Source: JAWXBR01 sp046595995
Lineage (GTDB): Bacteria; Bacteroidota; Ignavibacteria; Kapaibacteriales; Kapaibacteriaceae
Length of the DNA stretch: 64,000 bases
NCBI GenBank assembly: GCA_046595995.1
Contig: JBKJNB010000083.1
Location: forward strand, 62,001 to 126,000
Reading direction: 5' to 3'
Shown in pieces: positions 26,603 through 34,851 of this stretch (within the stretch, counting starts at the first letter, position 1; every line of letters starts with the position of its first letter). The notes below the pieces were generated by a model, which saw nothing but the letters and a program-made list of their open reading frames with translations, was not told where the DNA came from and did no database searches. Position numbers and translations under genes: made by a program.

Positions 26603-27449
26603 AACTCAGATCTCGTTCATCGATCTGGTGCCGAGGCATTTCGTCGAGGGCGCAGTTTTGAATCGGATGTAGCAAGGGCCGCGACGGTGCTGCATCGCCA
26701 TCAAACGACGGTACACCTAAATGGAGTAGATATTCTCCATCAGGCACTGCGTCGTCCACGTAGATCAACTCGGTTATGGTTCTGTCGTTGCGCGGTGCAT
26801 GGGGCCACTGCCAGAATACTTTATGCGCTTCGAGTAAACCGCCGTCTTCTTCAGGATCGACTGAAGGCAGATCGAGCAGCAAATGCTTGACCCCTCGTTC
26901 GTGGATGGTCTGCATCGCAGCCAACTCGACGTATGCCGGTTTTTGTCCGGACCACATTCGCGTCCGTTTTTCAACGTCGTTTGGCAGCGTGCGAATGACG
27001 AGCGCGTCAACGTGATCTTCGCGTGTCCAGGCCCCCTTCTGCCCCTTGCCTAAGTCATCCTGCACCTTCCCCCATGCGTCCTTCAGGTCGGTGTCGAGGA
27101 TGCAGGAACTGCCGTCGGAAAAAAAGTGCAGAGGTACTGTCACGACGCGTGCCATGAAGAGCACGTCTCGCAAACAGTCACTCAGAACAAACGATCGGCC
27201 TGCAACATGTCCAATGCATTCAGTGTGAGTACCGTTGCCATGAGGCGCTATTGTAATTACGTCGCATCGACATGGACCTCCGTCCTCGACGCTACCAACG
27301 AAGCCATCCGCCCTAAATGGCTCGAACGTTGGTGCAGGAAGGTGGAATGCGTTCGGCGAAGACGTCGCCGATATCGGAAGCGAAAGATCGTGGAACACGG
27401 TGCTATTCCACCGAATGGTTTTCTTGTTGTCGATGAAGAGGAAGTCCAT
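26589..27449 (-). CDS. Cyclase-family metal hydrolase (kynurenine formamidase-like)
   Basis: A 286-residue protein of the cyclase/KynB fold. The metal-site signature is HGNGTHTECIGH (family H-x-G-T-H-x-D/E-x-x-x-H); HDLSLPIS opens the domain and KHLLLDLPSVDPEEDGG is typical of the later core. The family hydrolyses N-formylkynurenine or other amides or lactones; the substrate here is unknown. The last residues (SYSGR and the TAA) are encoded by the 27-bp palindromic repeat, so the C-terminus has been rewritten by the repeat. It is a single gene, convergent with the sigma-54 activator. Confidence 0.82.
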   Translation of the reverse strand: MDFLFIDNKKTIRWNSTVFHDLSLPISATSSPNAFHLPAPTFEPFRADGFVGSVEDGGPCRCDVITIAPHGNGTHTECIGHVAGRSFVLSDCLRDVLFMARVVTVPLHFFSDGSSCILDTDLKDAWGKVQDDLGKGQKGAWTREDHVDALVIRTLPNDVEKRTRMWSGQKPAYVELAAMQTIHERGVKHLLLDLPSVDPEEDGGLLEAHKVFWQWPHAPRNDRTITELIYVDDAVPDGEYLLHLGVPSFDGDAAPSRPLLHPIQNCALDEMPRHQIDERDLSYSGR

Positions 27450-27465
27450 GGCGCAATATGGTGAC

Positions 27466-27494
27466 TTGTCCTACTAGCTCATTCCCTATTTTTG
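27466..27494 (+). promoter_or_regulatory. Candidate promoter of ssb
   Basis: A TTG at 27466-27468 and TATTTTTG at 27487-27494 are separated by 18 bp, matching the Bacteroidota -33 TTTG / -7 TAnnTTTG layout. The ssb ATG lies 28 bp downstream and has GAGAGGTGA before it. Confidence 0.55.
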
Positions 27495-27522
27495 TTCACA
27501 CAAGTAATTCGAGAGGTGATAA

Positions 27523-27951
27523 ATGTCGCGCACCCTCAACAAAGTAATGCTTATCGGCAACGCCGGTAAGGATCCCGAAGTAAACTTTACTCCAAGTGGA
27601 GTGAAGGTCACGCAATTCCGACTAGCCACGTCGGAAACATGGAAAGACAAAGACGGCGCCGTCCAGGAACACACAGACTGGCACACCATTATAGCGTGGC
27701 GCGGTCTTGCAGATATCGTCGAGAAACTTGTGAAACGTGGATCTCGCGTGTATGTCGAGGGTAAGATCCAAAGTCGAACATTCGAAGACCGAGAAGGCAA
27801 CAAACGATACATCACTGAAATCGTCGCTGACAACCTGTTGCTACTTGACGCCAAGCGACCCGATCATGCTTCCGACAACGGAGAGCATGAGGTAACCGCC
27901 TCAACGTCAATATCATCCGAGCACGGCAGATCCGACGAGATCCCTTTTTGA
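27523..27951 (+). CDS. ssb: Single-stranded DNA-binding protein
   Basis: A 142-residue SSB with an N-terminal OB fold (RTLNKVMLIGNAGKDPEVNF, WHTIIAWRGLADIVEKLVKRG, VYVEGKIQSRTFEDREG) and the acidic protein-interaction tip SDEIPF at the C-terminus. Length and layout are standard. It acts in replication, repair and recombination. The MCE gene begins 9 bp downstream. Confidence 0.96.
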   Translation: MSRTLNKVMLIGNAGKDPEVNFTPSGVKVTQFRLATSETWKDKDGAVQEHTDWHTIIAWRGLADIVEKLVKRGSRVYVEGKIQSRTFEDREGNKRYITEIVADNLLLLDAKRPDHASDNGEHEVTASTSISSEHGRSDEIPF

Positions 27952-27960
27952 TCGAACAAC

Positions 27961-28908
27961 GTGGAAGTACCCCGCAGCACTGAAATAAAGGTTGGCCTTG
28001 TAAGCATCGTTGGCATTATGCTCCTTATTGGTGGCATCATGCTGGGCAAGGGCGTAAGCTTTAGTGTCACAAAGAAGGTTGTAAAGATTCGCCTAGAGAA
28101 CTCCGGTGGCGTCGAAGCCGGATCCCCGGTTGTCGTGGATGGGGTTAAAAGGGGCTCGGTACTTGATGTCCGAAGGGACAATGGCACTGTCCTCGTCGAG
28201 GCCGAGCTGGACGAGGTGAACGATCTCCATCCGGATGCATCGGCGCTGGTAACCATGCTCGAAATCACTGGTGGTAAGAAGGTCGAGATTTCATCGGGTA
28301 ATGAGCCAGGTCAGTTCGATCTTAATAAGGAAATGCCTGGTAAAGCTGCAGCGGATATTCCGCAACTGGTTACGCTGCTCGGTGAGGTCAGCGGTCCGGC
28401 AATGAATCTTATCATGCGTCTCGACACAATCTCAGCCGCGATCACTGCTCTGCTTGCAGATGGCAAGGTCATGCAGGATATCCGGACAATGACAGGTGAG
28501 GGTGCGGTACTGATTGGTGATATGCGTGCCATCGTGCACAACAACCGTGGCGATATCGAGGCCGCTATTCGAAACACGCGTTCACTCGTCGATGAAATTC
28601 GCGCTGCAGTTGCGAAGAACGAGCCTAAGCTCTCGGGGCTTCTGGATAGTCTCACAAGGACTGTAAGCAGCGTTGATGGCACACTTGCGAAGGCAAACGG
28701 AGCTATTGTTCATGCCGACACACTTGTAGGTCAGTTGAATGCCGTGATGTCTGAGATTCGTCACGGCAAGGGCACCATTCACGGTCTCCTTTATGATGAA
28801 GGTTTTTATCGTCGGCTCGATTCTACCATGATCGGCCTCGAAGCCTTTATTCGAACCATTGACACGAAGGGTGTTAATGTGAACGTGGGCATCGGGTGGC
28901 GGAAGTAA
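27961..28908 (+). CDS. MCE/MlaD-family membrane lipid-transport protein
   Basis: A 315-residue protein with one N-terminal membrane helix (IKVGLVSIVGIMLLIGGIML) and one MCE domain (IRLENSGGVEAGSPVVVDGV, KRGSVLDV), followed by a long helical C-terminal region. It resembles MlaD subunits that bridge inner and outer membrane for phospholipid transport. The permease (MlaE) and ATPase (MlaF) genes usual for this system are not adjacent, so it is an orphan here. The start is GTG at 27961, with no closer ATG. It probably shares the ssb transcript. Confidence 0.88.
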   Translation: MEVPRSTEIKVGLVSIVGIMLLIGGIMLGKGVSFSVTKKVVKIRLENSGGVEAGSPVVVDGVKRGSVLDVRRDNGTVLVEAELDEVNDLHPDASALVTMLEITGGKKVEISSGNEPGQFDLNKEMPGKAAADIPQLVTLLGEVSGPAMNLIMRLDTISAAITALLADGKVMQDIRTMTGEGAVLIGDMRAIVHNNRGDIEAAIRNTRSLVDEIRAAVAKNEPKLSGLLDSLTRTVSSVDGTLAKANGAIVHADTLVGQLNAVMSEIRHGKGTIHGLLYDEGFYRRLDSTMIGLEAFIRTIDTKGVNVNVGIGWRK

Positions 28909-28941
28909 TTGTGAACGTCGAGATCAGCGGGCAGAATTAAC

Positions 28942-29607
28942 ATGGCAACATCGTCTACGGCACTGACCGAAGAACTCAACGATTACGTAGTCGAGAATTT
29001 TTCAGCAGAAGATGACTTTCTACGCACACTTGTAACAGAGTCTCTTGCTGCTGGCATACCTCCGATCTCCATTGCTCCAGAACAGACTGCCTTTCTACAG
29101 GTGTTGCTGCGTGGCATTGGCGCAAGACGAGTGTTAGAGATCGGTTCGCTTGCTGGATACTCTGCCATTGCAATGGCTCGTGCACTTCCGAAAGATGGCG
29201 AACTCATAGCCTGCGAGATCGATCCGGTGTTTGCAGCGTTTATAGAGCGGAAGGCACACGAAGCCGGACTCGCCGGCGTCATCCGCGTGGTGCGTGGCCC
29301 CGCTCTCCTGTCCATCGCGACATTAGCACGGGAACCGCGCCTCGACGCCGTATTCATCGATGCCGACAAAGTCAATTACGTCCGCTACCTCGATCTGGTG
29401 CTGCCCATGCTCCGCGTTGGGGGCCTCATCATTGGCGACAACGCCCTCGCATGGGGTCACGTAGCCGATGCCGAACCAGACTTCGAGCCGCAAAACGTAA
29501 TCGCTATTCGCGAGTTCAACGAACGCATGAGTACGCACCCACAACTTCAGAGTGCACTCGTTCCGCTGGGCGACGGAATGGTCATTGGCATCAAACTCCG
29601 CGACTGA
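28942..29607 (+). CDS. SAM-dependent O-methyltransferase, CCoAOMT-like
   Basis: A 221-residue class I methyltransferase. Motif I is VLEIGSLAGYSAIAMA, the acidic ribose-binding residue is in ACEIDP, and the metal-binding region reads DAVFIDADKVNYVRYLDL with GGLIIGDNALAWGHV. These are the marks of the divalent-metal O-methyltransferase family (caffeoyl-CoA/catechol type). The substrate is unknown. The gene ends five bases before a 9-bp tandem repeat array. Confidence 0.92.
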   Translation: MATSSTALTEELNDYVVENFSAEDDFLRTLVTESLAAGIPPISIAPEQTAFLQVLLRGIGARRVLEIGSLAGYSAIAMARALPKDGELIACEIDPVFAAFIERKAHEAGLAGVIRVVRGPALLSIATLAREPRLDAVFIDADKVNYVRYLDLVLPMLRVGGLIIGDNALAWGHVADAEPDFEPQNVIAIREFNERMSTHPQLQSALVPLGDGMVIGIKLRD

Positions 29608-29611
29608 ACAT

Positions 29612-29728
29612 GCCCCTTTTGCGCCTTTTGCGCCTTTTGCGCCCCTTGCGCCCCTTGCGCCCCTTGCGCCACTTGCGCCCCTTGCGCCACTTGCGCCCCT
29701 TGCGCCCCTTGCGCCCCTTGCGTCCATC
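29612..29728 (+). repeat. Thirteen tandem 9-bp units, consensus GCGCCCCTT
   Basis: The array runs from 29612 to 29728. Units 4-6, 8 and 10-12 are exact GCGCCCCTT; units 7 and 9 are GCGCCACTT; units 2 and 3 are GCGCCTTTT; the outer units are degenerate. As the unit is a multiple of three, an ATG at 29610 would read a Leu-Arg-Pro repeat in frame with the downstream lipoprotein gene, but the lipoprotein signal begins at the ATG at 29748, so I treat the array as intergenic. Confidence 0.95.
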
Positions 29729-29747
29729 GCGTCTAGAAGCTGCGCGT

Positions 29748-31160
29748 ATGCTTCCAAGCCGATACGTACTACTTGCATTTGTTGCCGTGTCGGCTATGGC
29801 ATTTGCTTGCAAGAGCGCACACAAACTCGGTCAAGAGTTTGACTTACGTGAGGGCGCTGAGCGTACGCAGCAGTTTCGATTTACGCAGACACGCCACATC
29901 GATTCGGTGGACATCCGTAAGCTAATGGTGGATGTCTGGAAGCTCGAGCACTATTCGTACCCAGACTCGATTCGCATGTTCGTGCGCGTGCTCGATTCTA
30001 CGGGCAACGTCGTCACACACATGGCTCAACCATATGCGAAGGCGGTAGCACCGAACTACTTCACTCGGCTAGAAGAACACCTAGGCACCGGTCGTTTTCA
30101 ACAACATGCAGTAGTAGAACAGTTTACTGTTCGCGAATTCAGCGAACAAGACTCTATCCCTACGTGGATTGCACTTGCACTTGATTACTCGGGATCGATG
30201 AAGCCCGTGAAGAGTGCAGTAGAAACAGGGACTGAACTGTTCGTGAGCATGAAGCGTGCATGTGATCTCATTTCAATTACCGGCTTTCACAAGGAAGCTA
30301 CTGTTGTTGCACCGCTTACGCGCGACGGCGCACAGATCTTGCGCAACTACCGAGATTATTCGCAGCGCACGCAGGGCTTATTCTCTGCGTCGATGGACGG
30401 CATAATGACAGCGCTGCATACGCTCGACAGCGTTCCGATAAGCGAGCCCAAGGTTGCAATCGTATTTGCAGACGGCGACGAAAACTCCTCGACATCTAAA
30501 GTGCAGGACATTATTGAGTTCGGCGTTAAGAACAACATCTCTGTGTACTGCATTGGCTTTGGCTACGCGAATGACGAAACGCTGCAAGCACTTTCGCTAT
30601 ACACCGGTGGCAAGTACTATCGTGCATACTCTAAGAAGGACTTACAAGAGATCTTCGTTGATATCTATCGAAGTCTGCGCAACTACTATCTCGTCCGCTA
30701 CGTGCCACCCAGATACAACGGCCTACATGTTGTAGACGTCACGGTTAATGTCCCTGGCCGAGACACGCTTATTGCTAGAGGGCGATACGAGAAGAATCCG
30801 ATGGACACGAACTTCCGCAATACCGAATTCACAAGAGCGATTCTATTCGCATATAACGAAGCCATAATTGCTGCCTCTTCGGCACCAATACTCGACGAAA
30901 TCGCAGACGCCATGACGCGTAATCCTCGCATTGTTCTTGAAGTTCAAGGCCACACAGACAACATCGGTGACGAGGCCTTCAACATGACGCTCTCGCAAGC
31001 CCGCTCAGAAGCAGTCCGCGATGCCCTCATTGCTCGTAAGGTTGACGCCGATGCCTTACGTACACGCGCCTTCGGCTTCTCAATGCCAGTTGCGCCCAAC
31101 GACACCGAAGATAATCGCGCACGCAACAGGCGTACAGTCTTCAAGATTCTTCGGAAGTAG
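29748..31160 (+). CDS. Lipoprotein with VWA domain and C-terminal OmpA domain
   Basis: A 470-residue protein. The N-terminus MLPSRYVLLAFVAVSAMAFA is followed by C-K-S, a lipoprotein signal, and this fixes the start at 29748. The VWA domain has the metal-ion-dependent adhesion motif DYSGSMKPV, with AIVFADGDENSS further on. The C-terminal OmpA domain shows EVQGHTDNIGDEAFN, LSQARSEAV and NRARNRR, which bind peptidoglycan. It is probably an envelope protein tethered to the cell wall with a protein-binding VWA module. An open upstream frame through the 9-bp repeat could extend it by 46 residues, but that would bury the signal peptide. Confidence 0.88.
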   Translation: MLPSRYVLLAFVAVSAMAFACKSAHKLGQEFDLREGAERTQQFRFTQTRHIDSVDIRKLMVDVWKLEHYSYPDSIRMFVRVLDSTGNVVTHMAQPYAKAVAPNYFTRLEEHLGTGRFQQHAVVEQFTVREFSEQDSIPTWIALALDYSGSMKPVKSAVETGTELFVSMKRACDLISITGFHKEATVVAPLTRDGAQILRNYRDYSQRTQGLFSASMDGIMTALHTLDSVPISEPKVAIVFADGDENSSTSKVQDIIEFGVKNNISVYCIGFGYANDETLQALSLYTGGKYYRAYSKKDLQEIFVDIYRSLRNYYLVRYVPPRYNGLHVVDVTVNVPGRDTLIARGRYEKNPMDTNFRNTEFTRAILFAYNEAIIAASSAPILDEIADAMTRNPRIVLEVQGHTDNIGDEAFNMTLSQARSEAVRDALIARKVDADALRTRAFGFSMPVAPNDTEDNRARNRRTVFKILRK

Positions 31161-31210
31161 CCGCTTTATGAAGCAGCCGCTGCATAAAGTGATGTCCACT
31201 TCGGAAGTAG
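31150..31210. repeat. Direct repeat of TTCGGAAGTAG around a small hairpin
   Basis: TTCGGAAGTAG occurs at 31150-31160, where it encodes the last codons and the TAG stop of the VWA-OmpA gene, and again at 31200-31210. Between them CTTTATG and CATAAAG form a 7-bp inverted repeat. The layout looks like duplication of the gene end, and the hairpin may act as a weak terminator. Confidence 0.7.
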
Positions 31211-31219
31211 ATTTGCCCC

Positions 31220-32821
31220 ATGTCAAAGACGCCCCTTCTATCTCTACTGCGACGTGCAGTCCGAACCGCATCGCGCCAGGGGCACGACTCGTCGCGTGAC
31301 AGACTCGTCGCATCGCGTGATAGACTCGTCGCATCGCCTTCGTCTGAAGGCTCGATTTCGCGTCGCGATATTCTGAAGACCGGAGCTCTTGCAGGTGCGG
31401 GTTTACTCGTGCCGTCATGGATAACTGGTTGTGGACGTCCATCTGACGTACCGGAATCGCGCAAAGCAAAGGTTGTTGTTGTTGGTGCTGGTGTTGCTGG
31501 ACTCCACGCTGCTTGGCTGCTGAAGAAGCAGGGCATTAATGCAGAAGTATACGAGGCAGCGTCGCGCACAGGTGGTCGGATGATGACAGCTCGCAACATC
31601 ATTGCTCCGGGCACATGGACGGAGCTGGGCGGCGAGTTTATCGATTCTGCGCACACAGACATGCTTCGCCTAGTCAAAGAGTTCAATCTTGAGCTACTCG
31701 ACTTTCGCACAGATGCGTTCACTCAATACAATGATGTTTACTGGTTTGAAGGACGTCGATACACCGAAGCCGATGTGGTGCGCGAAATAGGTCCTTTGCT
31801 CGAAGCCATTGACCGCGACCTACGCATCATGCCCGCATCGTATGAGAGTCTGCGAGAGAGTCCGGCGCAAGCCTTCGATACCATGTCGCTTGATGCATAC
31901 TTCACCTCTTTAGGTATTAACGGTTGGCTCCGTAGCTTCCTAGAGGTAGCATTTGTAACGGAGAACGGCCTTGAGCTTGGTGAGCAGTCGGCTCTGAATT
32001 TCCTTTCAGTTGTATCCTCAGACATAAGCGATGGCATGTTTCATCAGTACGGAACAAGCGACGAACGGTACAAGATTCGCGGCGGAAACGAACAGATATG
32101 CGGTCACCTTACCGCTGGCATCTTCAATCACATCCACATGTCACATCAACTCGAACAGGTCGCTAAACGCGGCTCGCGTTATGTGCTCACATTCCGTAAA
32201 GACTCTTCGTCGGTAGAGACCGAGGCAGACATTGTGTTGCTTGCTCTTCCGTGGACCATCCTTCGCAACGTCGACTTGCCCCTTGATCTTCCGCCCCTTC
32301 GCCGCAAGATGATTAACGAGCTGCGATACGGCCAGAATGGCAAGACCATCATCGGTTTTGATCGTCCGTTCTGGCACGACTCGATAGACAATGGCTTTGC
32401 GTACTCCGACCTGCGTATGCAGGTAGCGTGGGACAACACAGCCTTGCAGGGCAAAACGGCTGGTGGTCTAACGTTCTTCAGTGGCGGCAGTATGAATCGG
32501 GTAATCGGTGGCATGACGAAGGACGAGACCGTACGCATGATTCTAAACGAAGTTAAGAATGTGTGGCCGCTTGCTGCAAGTGCTCCGATACGTAAGACAG
32601 AACGCATGCAGTGGCCACAGCAGCCATTCATTAAAGCCAGTTACTCCAGTTACGGTCCGGGGCAGTGGACCGACTTCTACGGCCGCGAAAGCAAACCCGA
32701 GGGACACCTATTTTTTGCTGGCGAACATTGCAGTAACGATCACAGAGGGTACATGAATGGGGCTGCCGAAACGGGGCGTTTTGCTGCGGAAAAGATTGCG
32801 GCGTTACTCGTCCGCGCCTAA
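31220..32821 (+). CDS. Flavin-containing amine oxidase with Tat lipoprotein signal
   Basis: A 533-residue FAD enzyme of the monoamine oxidase/protoporphyrinogen oxidase fold. The Tat signal is SRRDILKTGALAGAGLLVPS with ITGC after it, near residues 48-72, so export as a folded lipoprotein is likely. The FAD motif is VVGAGVAGLHAAWLLKKQG followed by EAASRTGGRMMT; the C-terminal FAD-contact segment is FFAGEHCSNDHRGYMNGA. The N-region before the twin arginine is unusually long (about 47 residues) and contains a duplicated SRDRLVA segment from a 21-bp tandem repeat. The amine substrate is unknown. The stop overlaps the convergent MGMT-like gene by 4 bp. Confidence 0.88.
   Translation: MSKTPLLSLLRRAVRTASRQGHDSSRDRLVASRDRLVASPSSEGSISRRDILKTGALAGAGLLVPSWITGCGRPSDVPESRKAKVVVVGAGVAGLHAAWLLKKQGINAEVYEAASRTGGRMMTARNIIAPGTWTELGGEFIDSAHTDMLRLVKEFNLELLDFRTDAFTQYNDVYWFEGRRYTEADVVREIGPLLEAIDRDLRIMPASYESLRESPAQAFDTMSLDAYFTSLGINGWLRSFLEVAFVTENGLELGEQSALNFLSVVSSDISDGMFHQYGTSDERYKIRGGNEQICGHLTAGIFNHIHMSHQLEQVAKRGSRYVLTFRKDSSSVETEADIVLLALPWTILRNVDLPLDLPPLRRKMINELRYGQNGKTIIGFDRPFWHDSIDNGFAYSDLRMQVAWDNTALQGKTAGGLTFFSGGSMNRVIGGMTKDETVRMILNEVKNVWPLAASAPIRKTERMQWPQQPFIKASYSSYGPGQWTDFYGRESKPEGHLFFAGEHCSNDHRGYMNGAAETGRFAAEKIAALLVRA
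31286..31337. repeat. 21-bp tandem repeat in the amine oxidase N-region
   Basis: The unit GACTCGTCGCATCGCGTGA is present about 2.5 times with minor changes. In frame it encodes repeated SRDRLVA, ahead of the twin-arginine motif, so it lengthens the signal peptide N-region without disturbing the reading frame. Confidence 0.85.
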
Positions 32822-33144
32822 ATCGGCTCCCACAAGTGTTTCGACAGATCAACACGTTCATCGATAAAGCTCACACCCTCTGACTCCAGTCGTTCTCGCA
32901 TAAGGAACGGAGTTTCGAAATGCATACGTCCGGATAGATCGCCGTTGCGGTTCACGACACGATGGCACGGAATGTCATTGCGATCGCGCAGAGCAACACC
33001 ATTCAACGCCCAACCAATCATGCGCGCGGACGATTTCATTCCAAGTAGTTCTGCGATGGCACCGTATGTCGTGACCTTCCCCTTGGGGATACGTCGCACG
33101 ACATCGTAGACGCGTTCGAAAAAGTCCTCTTTGTTCTGCTTCAT
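32818..33144 (-). CDS. MGMT-family DNA-repair protein (C-terminal-domain-only)
   Basis: A 108-residue protein consisting only of the DNA-binding/alkyl-acceptor domain of O6-alkylguanine-DNA alkyltransferases: IPKGKVTTYGAIAELLG helix-turn-helix, the SARMIGWALNG finger, and the active-site loop NDIPCHRVVNRNGDLSG. The acceptor cysteine is present, so it is not an alkyltransferase-like (PWHR) protein. Short forms of this kind are common; alkyl transfer activity is likely but not proven. The 5' end sits in a 17-bp tandem duplication that includes its ATG. Confidence 0.88.
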   Translation of the reverse strand: MKQNKEDFFERVYDVVRRIPKGKVTTYGAIAELLGMKSSARMIGWALNGVALRDRNDIPCHRVVNRNGDLSGRMHFETPFLMRERLESEGVSFIDERVDLSKHLWEPI

Positions 33145-33172
33145 CGTCCTATAACCTTCATCGTCCTATAAC
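33139..33172. repeat. 17-bp tandem duplication across the MGMT-like start codon
   Basis: CTTCATCGTCCTATAAC occurs twice head-to-tail at 33139-33155 and 33156-33172. On the minus strand the first copy holds the ATG (33142-33144) of the MGMT-like gene and the second places an identical ATG 17 bp upstream out of frame. The FAD dehydrogenase ATG follows 9 bp later on the plus strand. Confidence 0.9.
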
Positions 33173-33180
33173 TTAGCACA

Positions 33181-34776
33181 ATGCATGTTCGTGTCGATCT
33201 CGCTCTAACTCCTGCTCAAGCTGCCGATCCTGTTTCGTTGCGTGAATATGCAGCACTGGAGTCGGGCATTGCACTCGACGATATTTCAAGCGTTTTGGTT
33301 GTACGGCGAAGTATCGATGCTCGAGCGCGATATGCTGTGGTGCGAATTGTCGCCGACGTCTACGTGAACGAAGAGCCCCCTGCGCAGAGCCCCCTGCTCG
33401 ATGCATTACGCGACGTAAGCAGCGCACCTTCTTGCATCGTTGTCGGTGCTGGGCCAGCAGGATATTTCGCTGCCCTCGAATTGATTGAGCATGGCATCAA
33501 GCCTATCGTTATTGAACGTGGCAAGGACGTTCGTGCACGGCGCAAGGATTTGCGCGCAATACAGCAGTTTGGCATCGTCGACCCACATTCAAACTACTGC
33601 TTCGGTGAGGGCGGTGCTGGTACGTATAGCGACGGCAAGCTCTACACGAGATCACATAAAAGGGGCTCTATCGAAAAGGTGCTCCGTCTGCTTGTTGAGC
33701 ATGGTGCGTCGTCAGACATCCTCGTCGATGCACACCCGCATATCGGCTCGAACAAATTATGGGCAGTGGTACGCAACATCCGCGAGACCATTCTTCGCTT
33801 CGGGGGCGAAGTACGTTTCGATGCACATGTCGTTGACTTTCTATTCATCGGTGACCCCTCACCGCACGAACAGACTTCGGTGCTAACCGCAGCAACCATT
33901 GCGGGGGTTGTACTTGCCGACGGTACAGAAGTACATGCGCGTAATGTGATTCTTGCGACCGGACATTCAGCCCGTGACATTTTTCGTTTGTGTGTGCGGC
34001 GCGGAATCGAAGTGCAGGCAAAGCCGTTTGCGCTTGGTGTACGTATCGAGCATCCTCAGCGGTTAATCGATGAAGTGCAATACAAAGCGTCTGCGAGCGA
34101 CCCACTCTTGCCAGCGGCGGCGTACTCACTTGTATGCCAGGCCGACGGACGTGGCGTGTTTTCGTTCTGCATGTGTCCTGGTGGCCTTATGGTACCATCG
34201 GCGACATCACCGGGCGAAATCGTCATTAACGGCATGTCGATGTCGCGCCGCGATTCACCTTTTGCGAATGCCGGAACTGTTGTCGCCATAGAGCCGGACG
34301 ATTGGCGTGGATACTCCCATGCAGGACCTCTAGCCGCCATGGAGTACCAGGCCGCAACCGAACGTGCTGCATTTGAGGCGAACGGTGATGGTTCGCAGCG
34401 TGCACCGGCACAGCGTCTCACCGACTTTCTAACTGGAAAAGTCAGCAACACAATTCCAGATACATCCTACATACCCGGCCACGCCAGCGTAGACATGCGC
34501 ACGATTTTACCCCCGATGGTAGCCGAGCGCCTTGCCTTCGGAATCCGACGTTTCGGTGAAATGATGCGTTCATACCTCACCGAAGAGGCCGTTCTCGTAG
34601 CTGTTGAATCGCGCACCAGCTCGCCTGTGCGCATCCCTCGCGACCCTGTGACACTTCAGCACCCCGCTATCTCAGGCCTGCACCCTTGTGGCGAAGGGGC
34701 TGGCTACGCAGGGGGCATCGTAAGCGCCGCCCTCGACGGACAAAATGTTGCTAGGGCGATTGCGCGGCAATCCTGA
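33181..34776 (+). CDS. FAD-dependent dehydrogenase, COG2509-like
   Basis: A 531-residue flavoprotein. After an N-terminal region of about 85 residues the FAD motif is CIVVGAGPAGYFAALELIE, followed by IVIERGKDVRARRKD and the family-specific YCFGEGGAGTYSDGKLYTR. The C-terminal part has GLHPCGEGAGYAGGIVSAA, which binds FAD in this family. Members are annotated only as uncharacterised FAD-dependent dehydrogenases; the substrate is unknown. It is transcribed divergently from the MGMT-like gene across 36 bp. Confidence 0.88.
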   Translation: MHVRVDLALTPAQAADPVSLREYAALESGIALDDISSVLVVRRSIDARARYAVVRIVADVYVNEEPPAQSPLLDALRDVSSAPSCIVVGAGPAGYFAALELIEHGIKPIVIERGKDVRARRKDLRAIQQFGIVDPHSNYCFGEGGAGTYSDGKLYTRSHKRGSIEKVLRLLVEHGASSDILVDAHPHIGSNKLWAVVRNIRETILRFGGEVRFDAHVVDFLFIGDPSPHEQTSVLTAATIAGVVLADGTEVHARNVILATGHSARDIFRLCVRRGIEVQAKPFALGVRIEHPQRLIDEVQYKASASDPLLPAAAYSLVCQADGRGVFSFCMCPGGLMVPSATSPGEIVINGMSMSRRDSPFANAGTVVAIEPDDWRGYSHAGPLAAMEYQAATERAAFEANGDGSQRAPAQRLTDFLTGKVSNTIPDTSYIPGHASVDMRTILPPMVAERLAFGIRRFGEMMRSYLTEEAVLVAVESRTSSPVRIPRDPVTLQHPAISGLHPCGEGAGYAGGIVSAALDGQNVARAIARQS

Positions 34777-34851
34777 AGGGCCTCAAACGTCCAATCCGTA
34801 TCTTTGGCGCTTGTCAATCTCCTCTATTCCTCTAACTAACCAGTGACTCAC

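Noticed and set aside
29612..29728. Regular repeats that could suggest a CRISPR array
   Set aside because: The units are 9 bp and contiguous, with no spacers and no cas genes.
29451..29747. Long upstream extension of the VWA-OmpA gene
   Set aside because: It runs through the methyltransferase gene and the tandem repeat; the lipoprotein signal starts at the ATG at 29748.
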